The translations under genes and the position numbers were made by a program. Positions 1 through 7,321 of a DNA stretch of 11,649 bases are shown one piece after another. Position 1 is the first letter of the stretch. Each line of letters opens with the position of its first letter. The notes under the pieces were generated by a model. The model did not search any database, was not told the DNA's origin, and saw only the letters and a list, made by a program, of their open reading frames with translations. Source of the DNA: an uncultured Brachyspira sp. (lineage in GTDB: Bacteria > Spirochaetota > Brachyspiria > Brachyspirales > Brachyspiraceae); assembly GCF_934747485.1 (NCBI RefSeq), contig NZ_CAKVGN010000080.1, positions 1 through 11,649 of the forward strand, read 5' to 3'.

Positions 1-11
1 TAGCTATTTAT

Positions 12-73
12 ATTATAAGGAATACCTACTTTATTTTAACTAAAAAACGTGCAATATCTATGGCTCCTAAACA
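12..73 (+). repeat. 62-bp repeat, left copy (inverted partner at 11579-11640)
   Basis: This segment matches the reverse complement of 11579-11640 without gaps at 58 of 62 positions; base n pairs with base 11652-n. It holds a short imperfect palindrome (AGGAATACCT, 18-27), a central block ACTAAAAAACGTGCAATAT (39-57) and a terminal block TATGGCTCCTAAACA (59-73). The copy ends 20 bp before the -35 hexamer of the promoter at 94-122. Similarity beyond its outer side is weak (6 of the next 9 bases) but reaches the window edge, so the true repeat may be longer. No protein reading is supported, and its function is unknown. It could be a shared upstream regulatory element or a member of a dispersed repeat family. 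Confidence 0.9.
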
Positions 74-93
74 ATAACTCTACATTATAATAA

Positions 94-122
94 TTGATAT
101 TTATTGCTCAATGTTATATAAT
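94..122 (+). promoter_or_regulatory. sigma70-type promoter of the RseC-like operon
   Basis: The -35 hexamer TTGATA (94-99) and a perfect -10 TATAAT (117-122) are separated by 17 bp. They sit about 30 bp upstream of the start codon at 153, and an AAGGA ribosome binding site lies at 139-143. The 62-bp repeat ends 20 bp upstream of the -35. This is a prediction from consensus match only. Confidence 0.7.
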
Positions 123-152
123 AATATTCACTTAGTATAAGGAAAACTATAT

Positions 153-557
153 ATGAGAAGAGAATTAGCCGTTGTTTTAGAAACATATAATAACAATATT
201 GCTAAAGTGCAATTACAAAGAAGTTCAAGCTGTGATGGATGCAAAATATGTTCTACCGGCAAACCAATTATATTAAGAGCTAACAATAATATAAATGCTT
301 CTAATGGAGAGAATGTTATTATAGAAGTAGAAGAACTTAAAAAAGGTACTAATTTCTTTGTTTATATAATACCTTTAATATGTCTTATAATAGGATATTT
401 TGTTGGTAATTATATATCTAAAATTGCTAATATTAATCATGACTTAGGACCTATAATTTCATTTGCATTCTTTTTTGTTTATGTGTTTTTTGGAATACTA
501 AAATTAAAAAAAAATAATAAGGTTATAGCTAATATAATAGCAAAAAATAATTTATGA
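153..557 (+). CDS. RseC/MucC-family membrane protein with CxxCxxC motif
   Basis: The 134-residue protein has the RseC/MucC (SoxR-reducing system) layout: a short N-terminal soluble domain with clustered cysteines (C27, C30, C33), then two hydrophobic membrane segments at about 68-88 and 98-117, and a basic C-terminus. In proteobacteria this family works at the inner membrane with the Rsx/Rnf electron-transport complex or with sigma-E control; which role applies here cannot be read from the sequence. The start is supported by AAGGA at 139-143, nine bases before ATG, and by the promoter at 94-122. The stop overlaps the next start codon in an ATGA, so the two genes form an operon. It is slightly shorter than typical RseC (about 150-160 residues). 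The family call is fairly firm; the physiological role is inference. Confidence 0.75.
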   Translation: MRRELAVVLETYNNNIAKVQLQRSSSCDGCKICSTGKPIILRANNNINASNGENVIIEVEELKKGTNFFVYIIPLICLIIGYFVGNYISKIANINHDLGPIISFAFFFVYVFFGILKLKKNNKVIANIIAKNNL

Positions 558-982
558 AAATTAAATATATAATATTTGTTTTGATGTTATTTTTATTTGC
601 ATCTTGCAAAACTAATTATGAGACTTTTTATAAAATAGGAAATGATACAGTATCTTCTGTTTATAAAATTACTTCTTTAGAAATAAAACCAAAAATAGAA
701 AAGTTTGAGGATAATTATATATACACATTTAAAAATGACACCAATGCATTATATAACAGCGTGAAGTATGCTAACTATTTATGGAAAAATGAAGGCTATT
801 ATATCACTGAACATAATGATTTCGGCAAAGAAAATGGAAGTGTAGAATTAGCCAAAAGGTCAATAGATTCCAATAAGGTAATAAGAATTAATATTCGTTC
901 CTACACCAACAATTCTTTTGATGTAATTATATCTTTAGTAAATGGAACACTAAAGCTAAAAAACAATATAAGTAATAATTAA
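554..982 (+). CDS. small predicted lipoprotein of unknown function
   Basis: The 142-residue product starts with a lysine-containing n-region, a hydrophobic stretch (about 5-16) and a lipobox-like LFASC, with the acylated cysteine expected at position 18. Spirochaete lipoboxes are often looser than the E. coli consensus, so membrane anchoring is plausible. The mature part of about 125 residues is polar, rich in Asn, Lys and Tyr, has no further cysteine and matches no family I recognise. Its ATG overlaps the stop of the RseC-like gene (ATGA, 554-557). No Shine-Dalgarno sequence is visible before it, which points to translational coupling. Its stop codon overlaps that of the convergent GH57 gene. 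A functional link with the RseC-like protein is suggested only by the coupling. Confidence 0.75.
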   Translation: MKIKYIIFVLMLFLFASCKTNYETFYKIGNDTVSSVYKITSLEIKPKIEKFEDNYIYTFKNDTNALYNSVKYANYLWKNEGYYITEHNDFGKENGSVELAKRSIDSNKVIRINIRSYTNNSFDVIISLVNGTLKLKNNISNN

Positions 983-3273
983 ATGTTATCCATATTGAAA
1001 TTAAGCCAATATCCAAGCTCTACAAATAATTTTTTCTCTTCTTCATCAAAGCTTATAAGAAGACCTTTATATTTTAGAAGTATCTTATAAAATATATTTT
1101 CATAAGTGTTTCTGTCTATAGGCATATCATTATTAGATAAAAATTTAATATCTCTTAATAAATCAAATATAATTTTTCCATTTCCTGTTTCATAAAGCTC
1201 ATTTAATGCCTTTTCAATATTCTCTCCCACAACTTTAGATATACCACTGTTGGAAATAAATATGCCAGCATTCCTTGCATCTTTTAATTTTTGAGACACC
1301 TCTTCATAGGCATCTCTTCCTTTTGAGAGTATAAGCTCTCTTAATATAGGAGAATCCATAGCTCCCATCAATCTTCTATAGTCATAATCTGGAGTGATAT
1401 CATTTGTATTGAAATACTTGAAAAGTTTTCTATATTCTGGATATACTTTATGCATTATATCATCTAATTTAGAAATATCTTCTTTAAATAAAGAATCTGC
1501 AAATTTATCTCTAATATCAGAACTCAAATCTTTCAAACGCATAGTATATACTAAATTATCATTACAATTTTTATCTTCAGAAAGAGTTATATTATTTTTT
1601 AGCTCATAATCTTCTTTTACAGTATCAACTTTAAAATATAAATCTGCTGTTATACTATCAGTCATTACTCCTTCAATATGATTTTTATCTATTAGAGTAG
1701 CTTTAATATTATGTTTAAAAATATTTATTTCTTTTTCTTTATAATCACTAGCAAGCAAATTAAATATAAACTGGTTAATAATATAAAGTTTAGTAAATAA
1801 ATCTATTTTAGCATTTTTCTCATAGAAATATCTTGCTGTATGATGTTCTTTTTTATTACTAACAGAAGTCTCTAATGCCTTTAAAAATTCCTGATAAGCC
1901 TCTTCTACAAAAGGAGCATTTTTATCTTTAACAAGCATTCTTGCATAATGAAATGACCTCTCTGCATATTGCATATTTTTAATAGGCTCTATCCTAGAAA
2001 CATCTTCAAAAAACCACCCGCAAGAAGTATAAGCAAATAATGAATATTTATAAGATTCCATTAAAAATATAAACTCTTTAAAAGATATATGTTTAGAGCA
2101 TATTTCATATAAATCTTTAGCATCAGAATCATTATATATAGCCCTAACATACTCTTCTCTAATAGAGTTTCTGGATTCGTTTGTGAAGTTTAAAAACAAT
2201 GCAAATAATTTGTCTTGCATATTTCTAAGTATATCAAAAGCCTCTCTAAGCCCAGTACGCCAAGATAAATCAATAATGCCGTCTCCTCCGCAGCCGCAAT
2301 TACTTCTCCACCTTTCAACCCCATGCGAACAGCTCCAAGAAGTTCCCCTCTTTCCTTCTCCTTCATGCAATATCACCTCTTCAGTAGGAGGACATATGCT
2401 TAAATAATGCTCATAATTCGTAGGAGTAATATTATCATAATGAATATTATCATGAAAATATCTTGCTAAACACATGTCCCCAAAAGGTTCATGATGCCCA
2501 TAGCTCTCTCCGTCTGTAGCAATATTAACAAGTTTTCTATCTCCATAAGCATTTCTTATTCTCTCAGCCAATTTCTCGGCAGAACAAAGTAAATGTTCAA
2601 AAGCTATGGCATTAGATATATAAGGGTCATAAAAAAATACAGCAATCCTCTTACCATTATGCCCATAAAGCCAATAAGGTTTTGATGTGTCTATTCTTGC
2701 ACCAGATACATCACTCTGAGTAATACCCTTAACATAATGTGCCTGATATGGAGAAAGTATTGTAAACTTCACCCCACAGTCGCATAAAGCATCAACAACA
2801 TCTAAATTTATAGCTGTCTCAGAAAGCCATATACCTTTTGACTTTCTTTTGAAATATTTCTCAAAATTGTAAAGCCCCCATTTAATCTGTACTACCATAT
2901 CTTCTTTTTTGGCAAGCGGTAAAATTACATGATTATAAACCTGAGCAATAGCATTACCATACCCTAATCTTTCTATACTAAGCTTATCTGCTTCTAATAT
3001 TCTTTGTAATAAATCAGGCTTCTTATCAGCAATATAATCCAATAATGTAGGTCCAAAATTAAAGCTTATATATTGATAATTATTAGACATATCTGTAATT
3101 CTTCCATAACCGTCTAATATTCTTGAATAAGCATTTGGACTATAACATTCATTAGTTATTCTTTCATTCCAATCATGAGCAGGAGAGGCACTTATCTCTT
3201 TTTCTATATCTCCCAAGAATGGATTTTCTCTTGGCGGCTGATAAAAGTGTCCATGCAATATTAAATATTTCAT
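979..3273 (-). CDS. glycoside hydrolase family 57 enzyme with DUF3536-type C-terminal region
   Basis: The 764-residue protein has the GH57 conserved regions at its N-terminus: HGHFYQPP (7-14) as region 1, GIWLSETAI (147-155) carrying the probable nucleophile E152, and ATDGESYGHH (252-261) with D254 as probable acid/base. GH57 enzymes act on alpha-glucans (amylase, 4-alpha-glucanotransferase, branching enzyme, amylopullulanase). The long helical C-terminal part, with CGCGGDG at about 327-333, resembles GH57 proteins annotated with DUF3536, whose substrate is poorly known. There is no signal peptide, so it is probably cytoplasmic, for example in glycogen or maltodextrin metabolism. The start is supported by an AGGA about nine bases upstream and by the promoter at 3306-3334. 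It appears monocistronic. The exact reaction cannot be decided from sequence. Confidence 0.85.
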   Translation of the reverse strand: MKYLILHGHFYQPPRENPFLGDIEKEISASPAHDWNERITNECYSPNAYSRILDGYGRITDMSNNYQYISFNFGPTLLDYIADKKPDLLQRILEADKLSIERLGYGNAIAQVYNHVILPLAKKEDMVVQIKWGLYNFEKYFKRKSKGIWLSETAINLDVVDALCDCGVKFTILSPYQAHYVKGITQSDVSGARIDTSKPYWLYGHNGKRIAVFFYDPYISNAIAFEHLLCSAEKLAERIRNAYGDRKLVNIATDGESYGHHEPFGDMCLARYFHDNIHYDNITPTNYEHYLSICPPTEEVILHEGEGKRGTSWSCSHGVERWRSNCGCGGDGIIDLSWRTGLREAFDILRNMQDKLFALFLNFTNESRNSIREEYVRAIYNDSDAKDLYEICSKHISFKEFIFLMESYKYSLFAYTSCGWFFEDVSRIEPIKNMQYAERSFHYARMLVKDKNAPFVEEAYQEFLKALETSVSNKKEHHTARYFYEKNAKIDLFTKLYIINQFIFNLLASDYKEKEINIFKHNIKATLIDKNHIEGVMTDSITADLYFKVDTVKEDYELKNNITLSEDKNCNDNLVYTMRLKDLSSDIRDKFADSLFKEDISKLDDIMHKVYPEYRKLFKYFNTNDITPDYDYRRLMGAMDSPILRELILSKGRDAYEEVSQKLKDARNAGIFISNSGISKVVGENIEKALNELYETGNGKIIFDLLRDIKFLSNNDMPIDRNTYENIFYKILLKYKGLLISFDEEEKKLFVELGYWLNFNMDNI

Positions 3274-3305
3274 AATAAAATCCTAATATAAAAAGATTAT
3301 TTCAT

Positions 3306-3334
3306 AGTATAATCAAACTTACATATATTTGCAA
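3306..3334 (-). promoter_or_regulatory. sigma70-type promoter of the GH57 gene
   Basis: On the minus strand, TTGCAA (3334-3329) and TATACT (3311-3306) are separated by 17 bp. They lie about 33 bp upstream of the start codon at 3273. The rest of the 3274-3503 gap is AT-rich and also contains the terminator at 3427-3470. Confidence 0.65.
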
Positions 3335-3426
3335 GTAAATAATTTTTATTTTAATTATCGAAATAAAGGTTTGTTTTTTAAGCATAAAAAAGTCAACACT
3401 ATAGCATTGCTCTATTTTGTATAATA

Positions 3427-3470
3427 AAAAAACCAGTCACTTACCTAAATATAAGCAAATGACTAGTTTT
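3427..3470 (-). terminator. intrinsic terminator of the sialate uptake operon
   Basis: Read on the minus strand, an 11-bp stem (AAAACTAGTCA paired with TGACTGGTTTT, one U-G wobble) encloses a 20-nt loop and is followed by a run of T. The odd pair is a wobble only on the minus strand and a mismatch on the plus strand, which supports the orientation. It lies about 35 bp past the stop of the lyase gene. Confidence 0.8.
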
Positions 3471-3503
3471 ATATAATAATTTTCAAATTACACAAGAAAT
3501 ATA

Positions 3504-4421
3504 TTACTTTATACTACTTACAGCATCATCTATCATTTTTGCACATTTTTCTATTTTTGCTTTATCATCATCTATTACATTACTTAACGGTTTCCTTACT
3601 CCACCTAATTCTAAACCTTCTCTTATTTTAATAATAGCTTTCATTACCGCATATAAATTACCATAACATTCACACATAGCATATATTATTCTGTCTATTT
3701 TGTACTGTATATCTCTTGCTTTATCAAACTCGCATTTATTAACAGCATCATTAGCAGCTAAGAATAATTCAGGCATTACAGCATAAGTTCCCCCTATTCC
3801 TGCATCAGCACCTATTAATCTTCCAGCTACAAATTGTTCATCTGGTCCATTAAATATAATGCTGTCATCACCGCCAACATCTTTAAACATTTGAATATCT
3901 TGTACAGGCATAGATGAATTTTTTACACCTATAACTCTTGGATTTTCTCTCATCTTTTTATAAAGTTTAACATTCAAAGCAACGCCTGCAAGCTGAGGTA
4001 TGTTGTAGATAATAAAATCAGTATTTGGAGCAGCTGCACTTATATCATTCCAATACTCTGCTATAGAATAGTCAGGAAGGTGAAAATATATCGGAGGAAT
4101 GGAAGCTATAGCATCAGCACCTAATTTTTCTGCATGAGCAGCTAATTCAGCACTATCAGCAGTATTATTACAGCCTACATGTGCTATAATAGTAATTTTG
4201 CCTTTCGCTATTTCCATAACATTCTCTAATACCACTTTTCTTTCTTCCTTACTCTGATAAATACATTCTCCAGAAGACCCTCCTACATATAATCCGTTTA
4301 CACCTTTATCTATTAAATGTTGTGTAAACTTTTTAACTCTTTCCTGACTTATAGCCCCTTTCTCATCATAACAAGCATAAAAGGCAGGAATAATTCCTTT
4401 GTACTTATCTAAGTTTCTCAT
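3504..4421 (-). CDS. nanA: N-acetylneuraminate lyase (DapA/NAL superfamily)
   Basis: The 305-residue class I aldolase would cleave N-acetylneuraminate to N-acetylmannosamine and pyruvate in the cytoplasm. Visible family features are the GGSSGE loop (47-52), IAHVGC (79-84), YNIPQLAGV (139-147) with catalytic Y139, Schiff-base lysine K167 in IGVKNSS, and NGPDEQ...GIGGTY (191-213). These resemble E. coli NanA (YNIPALSGV, GIGSTY, IAHVGC) far more than DapA. Two small differences from E. coli NanA are seen near the substrate: GGSS instead of GGST, and KNS instead of KQT. The gene starts five bases after the oxidoreductase stop, with its AGGAGA ribosome binding site inside the end of that gene. It is the last gene before the terminator. 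A related 2-keto acid aldolase specificity is possible but less likely given the neighbour. Confidence 0.85.
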   Translation of the reverse strand: MRNLDKYKGIIPAFYACYDEKGAISQERVKKFTQHLIDKGVNGLYVGGSSGECIYQSKEERKVVLENVMEIAKGKITIIAHVGCNNTADSAELAAHAEKLGADAIASIPPIYFHLPDYSIAEYWNDISAAAPNTDFIIYNIPQLAGVALNVKLYKKMRENPRVIGVKNSSMPVQDIQMFKDVGGDDSIIFNGPDEQFVAGRLIGADAGIGGTYAVMPELFLAANDAVNKCEFDKARDIQYKIDRIIYAMCECYGNLYAVMKAIIKIREGLELGGVRKPLSNVIDDDKAKIEKCAKMIDDAVSSIK

Positions 4422-4426
4422 ATATT

Positions 4427-5539
4427 TTATTCTCCTATAATTTCTTTTAATTTTACTTTTTTATCCTCAAATCGAGATTTTGTCAAGGCATCAGCAGTTG
4501 CTATTGCAGCCCTTGCTGCTGCACCATTAAGAAGTGCTTTGAACTCTTCGTCTGGCTCTTTACCATGCATTATTTCATTAAAATAATGCATCTCTTTTTT
4601 CATAATGCTATGAAGCCACATAGGAGGTTTTTTACCAGGCTTACCATACATTATAGCTCCATCCATTTCAGTGCCATGATAAATTCTAGTTCTATCATCA
4701 TCTTCTTCCTGAGTTTCATGTATAAGAAAATGCGTATCTTTTCCATCTATTTTTAAAGTTCCTCCGCAATCGCACATATCTAATTTAATAGCCCCTTTAG
4801 TTCCTTGAATTAATACATAATGCTCAGGCCAATGAAAAGCAGATCCCCACTCACAAATAGCATATCTATTATTAGGAAATTCCAAATTCACAAAAAGCAT
4901 ATCATCTTCATCTCCAAATCCCTCTCCATTATGCATCACATTTCCCCCAGTCATTGTAACCGTAGTAGGCATTCCTCCCATTAAAAATTGTATGCAATCT
5001 AATTCATGAATATGATGATATAAATGTCCCCCTGATTTACTTCTAATTTTTTTCCAAGAGATAGTAGGCTGCTGTTCTTCCCAACCATTTCTTGCAGAAT
5101 GACAATACAATACTTCCCCTATTACACCATCATTAATAAGTTTCTTTGCATGACGAACTCCATTAAAGAAATTCATAACATGCCCCGCCATAAATATTAC
5201 GCCATTTTCCTGACAAGTATTTACCATCTCATCGCAATCTTTATAACTTAATGCTATTGGCTTTTCACAAAAAACATTAACTTTATTTTTGGCTGCTTTT
5301 ATCACAGGCTCTTTATGCAAATAATTCGGTGTAGCAACTATAACAGCATTTACATCTTCTCTTTTAAAAAGAGTATCCAAATCTGTTTCAACATCACATT
5401 CTAATTCTTTAGATATAGTTTTAGCATTTTCTGGGTCAAGTATAGCTGATATTTTAGCCCCCTCTTCTTCTTTCATTATCCTGCCAAGTTCTGCTCCGAA
5501 ATAACCAGTTCCTACAATAGCATATCCTATTGTTTCCAT
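4427..5539 (-). CDS. nanOx: NanOx/YjhC-type 2,7-anhydro-N-acetylneuraminate converting oxidoreductase
   Basis: The 370-residue Gfo/Idh/MocA protein has an N-terminal Rossmann nucleotide site (VGTGYFG, 9-15), the family CEKPIALSY motif with K93, and the substrate-site stretch GGHLYHHIHELD (170-181) with H175, H176 and D181. From memory, long stretches agree with E. coli YjhC (NanY), including PNYLHKEPVIKAAKNK, FMAGH.MNFFNGV and HETQEEDDDR. That enzyme and R. gnavus NanOx convert 2,7-anhydro-Neu5Ac to Neu5Ac, using bound NAD transiently with no net redox change. The start has a full AGGAGG five bases before ATG. It lies between the permease genes and nanA, which matches the expected order of use: import, conversion, cleavage. 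The assignment rests on remembered similarity, not an alignment. Confidence 0.85.
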   Translation of the reverse strand: METIGYAIVGTGYFGAELGRIMKEEEGAKISAILDPENAKTISKELECDVETDLDTLFKREDVNAVIVATPNYLHKEPVIKAAKNKVNVFCEKPIALSYKDCDEMVNTCQENGVIFMAGHVMNFFNGVRHAKKLINDGVIGEVLYCHSARNGWEEQQPTISWKKIRSKSGGHLYHHIHELDCIQFLMGGMPTTVTMTGGNVMHNGEGFGDEDDMLFVNLEFPNNRYAICEWGSAFHWPEHYVLIQGTKGAIKLDMCDCGGTLKIDGKDTHFLIHETQEEDDDRTRIYHGTEMDGAIMYGKPGKKPPMWLHSIMKKEMHYFNEIMHGKEPDEEFKALLNGAAARAAIATADALTKSRFEDKKVKLKEIIGE

Positions 5540-5578
5540 TTTATCCTCCTAAATATAATTTTATTTATTATTTATCTT

Positions 5579-6415
5579 TTATTTTACTGCTCCGTCTGCC
5601 ATTCCCCTTGCTATTTTCTTTTGTATAATCATAAAGAAAATAACTGAAGGTATAACAACTAAAGCAGATGCTGCCATCATATCACCCCAATTCAATATTT
5701 CTGCTCCTTGAAGTGATCTGAATTTTACAGATACAGTCATCATATCTGTACTATTTATTAATATTAATGCATATAAAAATTCATTCCATGCATTTATAAA
5801 AGTATAAATAGCCGTAGCTACTATACCCGGTGCCACTAAAGGCAATACAATTTTTACAAATGTTTGCAATTTATTAGCACCATCAACTCTCGCCGCCTCC
5901 TCAATACCTATAGGTACAGTCTTGAAAAATCCTACTAACATCCATACCGCATAAGGTACACTAAATGATAAATAAACTATTATAAGACCAACTCTAGTAT
6001 TAGTTAATCCAAATCTAGCCATTACAAGAGAATAAGGAATTGCAAGAAGTATAGGAGGAAACAAATATGTTGTAACTAATATTTTAGACATTATACTTCC
6101 TAGTTTTGGAAAGAATCTTACTATACCATATGCTGCCATACTTGATATAATTATTGCTATTATAGTTGTTAATAATGCAATAATAATACTGTTTCCTATG
6201 TTTCTAGCAAAATCTAAATCTTTAATTACATGAATAAAATTATCCAATGTAAAATTCTTTGGAATAAAATTTGTAGGATATGAAGTGAGTTCGGTATTAG
6301 TTTTTATAGAAGATATTAATATCCATAGTAAAGGGAATACAGATATTATAGATAATACTATAAGATAAATATGGCATAAAAGGTTTCCTATAAGCTCTTT
6401 TGATTTAAACATCAT
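5579..6415 (-). CDS. CUT1-family ABC sugar permease, MalG-type subunit
   Basis: The 278-residue protein has six predicted membrane segments (about 13-36, 74-98, 108-132, 140-163, 195-215, 247-265). The cytoplasmic EAA loop EEAARVDGANKLQTFVKIVLP (172-192) contacts the transporter ATPase. Length and layout fit the second (MalG-like) permease of carbohydrate uptake transporters. The start codon overlaps the stop of the preceding permease (ATGA, 6415-6412), and AAGGAG precedes it by about six bases, so the two subunits are translationally coupled. Position beside nanOx and nanA makes a sialic acid derivative the likely substrate, but membrane subunits alone do not show specificity. Confidence 0.9.
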   Translation of the reverse strand: MMFKSKELIGNLLCHIYLIVLSIISVFPLLWILISSIKTNTELTSYPTNFIPKNFTLDNFIHVIKDLDFARNIGNSIIIALLTTIIAIIISSMAAYGIVRFFPKLGSIMSKILVTTYLFPPILLAIPYSLVMARFGLTNTRVGLIIVYLSFSVPYAVWMLVGFFKTVPIGIEEAARVDGANKLQTFVKIVLPLVAPGIVATAIYTFINAWNEFLYALILINSTDMMTVSVKFRSLQGAEILNWGDMMAASALVVIPSVIFFMIIQKKIARGMADGAVK

Positions 6416-7302
6416 TTATTCTCCTTTTCCCATTTAGCTATTATCATAAAATATATAAAGCATATAATAAGCAAGAACAATAAAAGCAAAATAGTAACGG
6501 CAGATGATTTTCCTAATAGCTTTGTACCCCAACCCATTTTATAAGCATAAATTGGAATTGTACTAGTTTTATTAGCAGGTCCTCCTCCTGTAAGAAGATA
6601 TATAATATCAAAATTATTAAATATCCATATAGTACGAAGAACAACCAATAGACCAACTACTATTTTTATATGAGGAAAAGTAATATACCAAAACTGCTGA
6701 TACTTTTTTGCTCCATCTATTTGAGCAGCTTCATATTGATCTTGAGGTATAGTTTGCAATGCAGATAATATATTTACCATAATCATAGCCGAGCCAAACC
6801 AAACATTTATAAAAATTAAAGTCGGAAATACCATATTACTATCACTTAAGAATTGAGGTAACTCATTAGTCAATCCAATCTGAACCATTAAATTAGGTAA
6901 AAATCCTGACACCCCATTTAATATCCACTTCCATGAAAGAGCTATAACGATTGAAGGGAAAGCCCATGGTATAATCATTAATGTTCTATATACATTTTGC
7001 ATATGTTTTACTCTATTTAAACATAATGCTGCCGTAAATCCTATCATTATCTGACCTAGCAAAGAAAAAATTGTCCACAAAATAGATGTTAAAAAAGCCT
7101 TAAAAAATAAAGGGTCCATTAAAACATCTATATAATTTTTCATTCCTATAAAGTCATATACAGGCCTTATTAAATGCTTTGTTGTAAAGCTGTAATAAAG
7201 GCTTGAAAAAATAGGATATATTAATAAAGCTATTACAATGATCATAGCAGGAAGTACAAATATCCATCTTGCATAATCAATAGTATTCAGCCATTTTTTC
7301 AT
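6412..7302 (-). CDS. CUT1-family ABC sugar permease, MalF/UgpA-type subunit
   Basis: The 296-residue protein has six predicted membrane segments (about 12-36, 68-92, 106-126, 159-182, 212-230, 266-288). Its EAA loop, EAAQIDGAKKYQQFWYITFP (191-210), is followed by the LLTGGGPANKT region typical of the first permease in CUT1 systems. It starts 19 bp after the binding-protein gene, with a GAGGG ribosome binding site about seven bases upstream. It overlaps the next permease by four bases. The pair would form the membrane channel of the importer, with an ATPase that is not encoded in this window. Confidence 0.9.
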   Translation of the reverse strand: MKKWLNTIDYARWIFVLPAMIIVIALLIYPIFSSLYYSFTTKHLIRPVYDFIGMKNYIDVLMDPLFFKAFLTSILWTIFSLLGQIMIGFTAALCLNRVKHMQNVYRTLMIIPWAFPSIVIALSWKWILNGVSGFLPNLMVQIGLTNELPQFLSDSNMVFPTLIFINVWFGSAMIMVNILSALQTIPQDQYEAAQIDGAKKYQQFWYITFPHIKIVVGLLVVLRTIWIFNNFDIIYLLTGGGPANKTSTIPIYAYKMGWGTKLLGKSSAVTILLLLFLLIICFIYFMIIAKWEKENK

Positions 7303-7321
7303 AAATACACCCTCTTAGTAG

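Noticed and set aside
2..43. Possible protein end inside the left repeat (frame reading ...YKEYLLYFN then stop), with mostly synonymous or conservative differences from the right copy.
   Set aside because: In the right copy the same frame is closed by a stop codon only four codons upstream of the shared stretch, so a shared coding end is not supported within the window.
60..77. Five-codon mini-ORF (ATG GCT CCT AAA CAA TAA), also present in the right copy with CAT in place of CAA.
   Set aside because: There is no ribosome binding site, and it lies upstream of the predicted promoters, so it is unlikely to be transcribed or translated from them.
993..1013. Inverted repeat ATATTG/CAATAT near the convergent gene ends as a possible terminator.
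   Set aside because: It is a six-pair A/T-rich stem inside the GH57 coding region with no adjoining T tract.
2183..2407. Plus-strand open frames inside the GH57 gene (also 1394-1609) and inside nanOx (4565-4756).
   Set aside because: They are antisense shadows of well-supported genes, without ribosome binding sites or recognisable protein features.
3504..4421. Dihydrodipicolinate synthase (DapA) as the identity of the aldolase.
   Set aside because: The YNIPQLAGV, IAHVGC and GIGGTY motifs and the NanOx neighbour fit N-acetylneuraminate lyase better.
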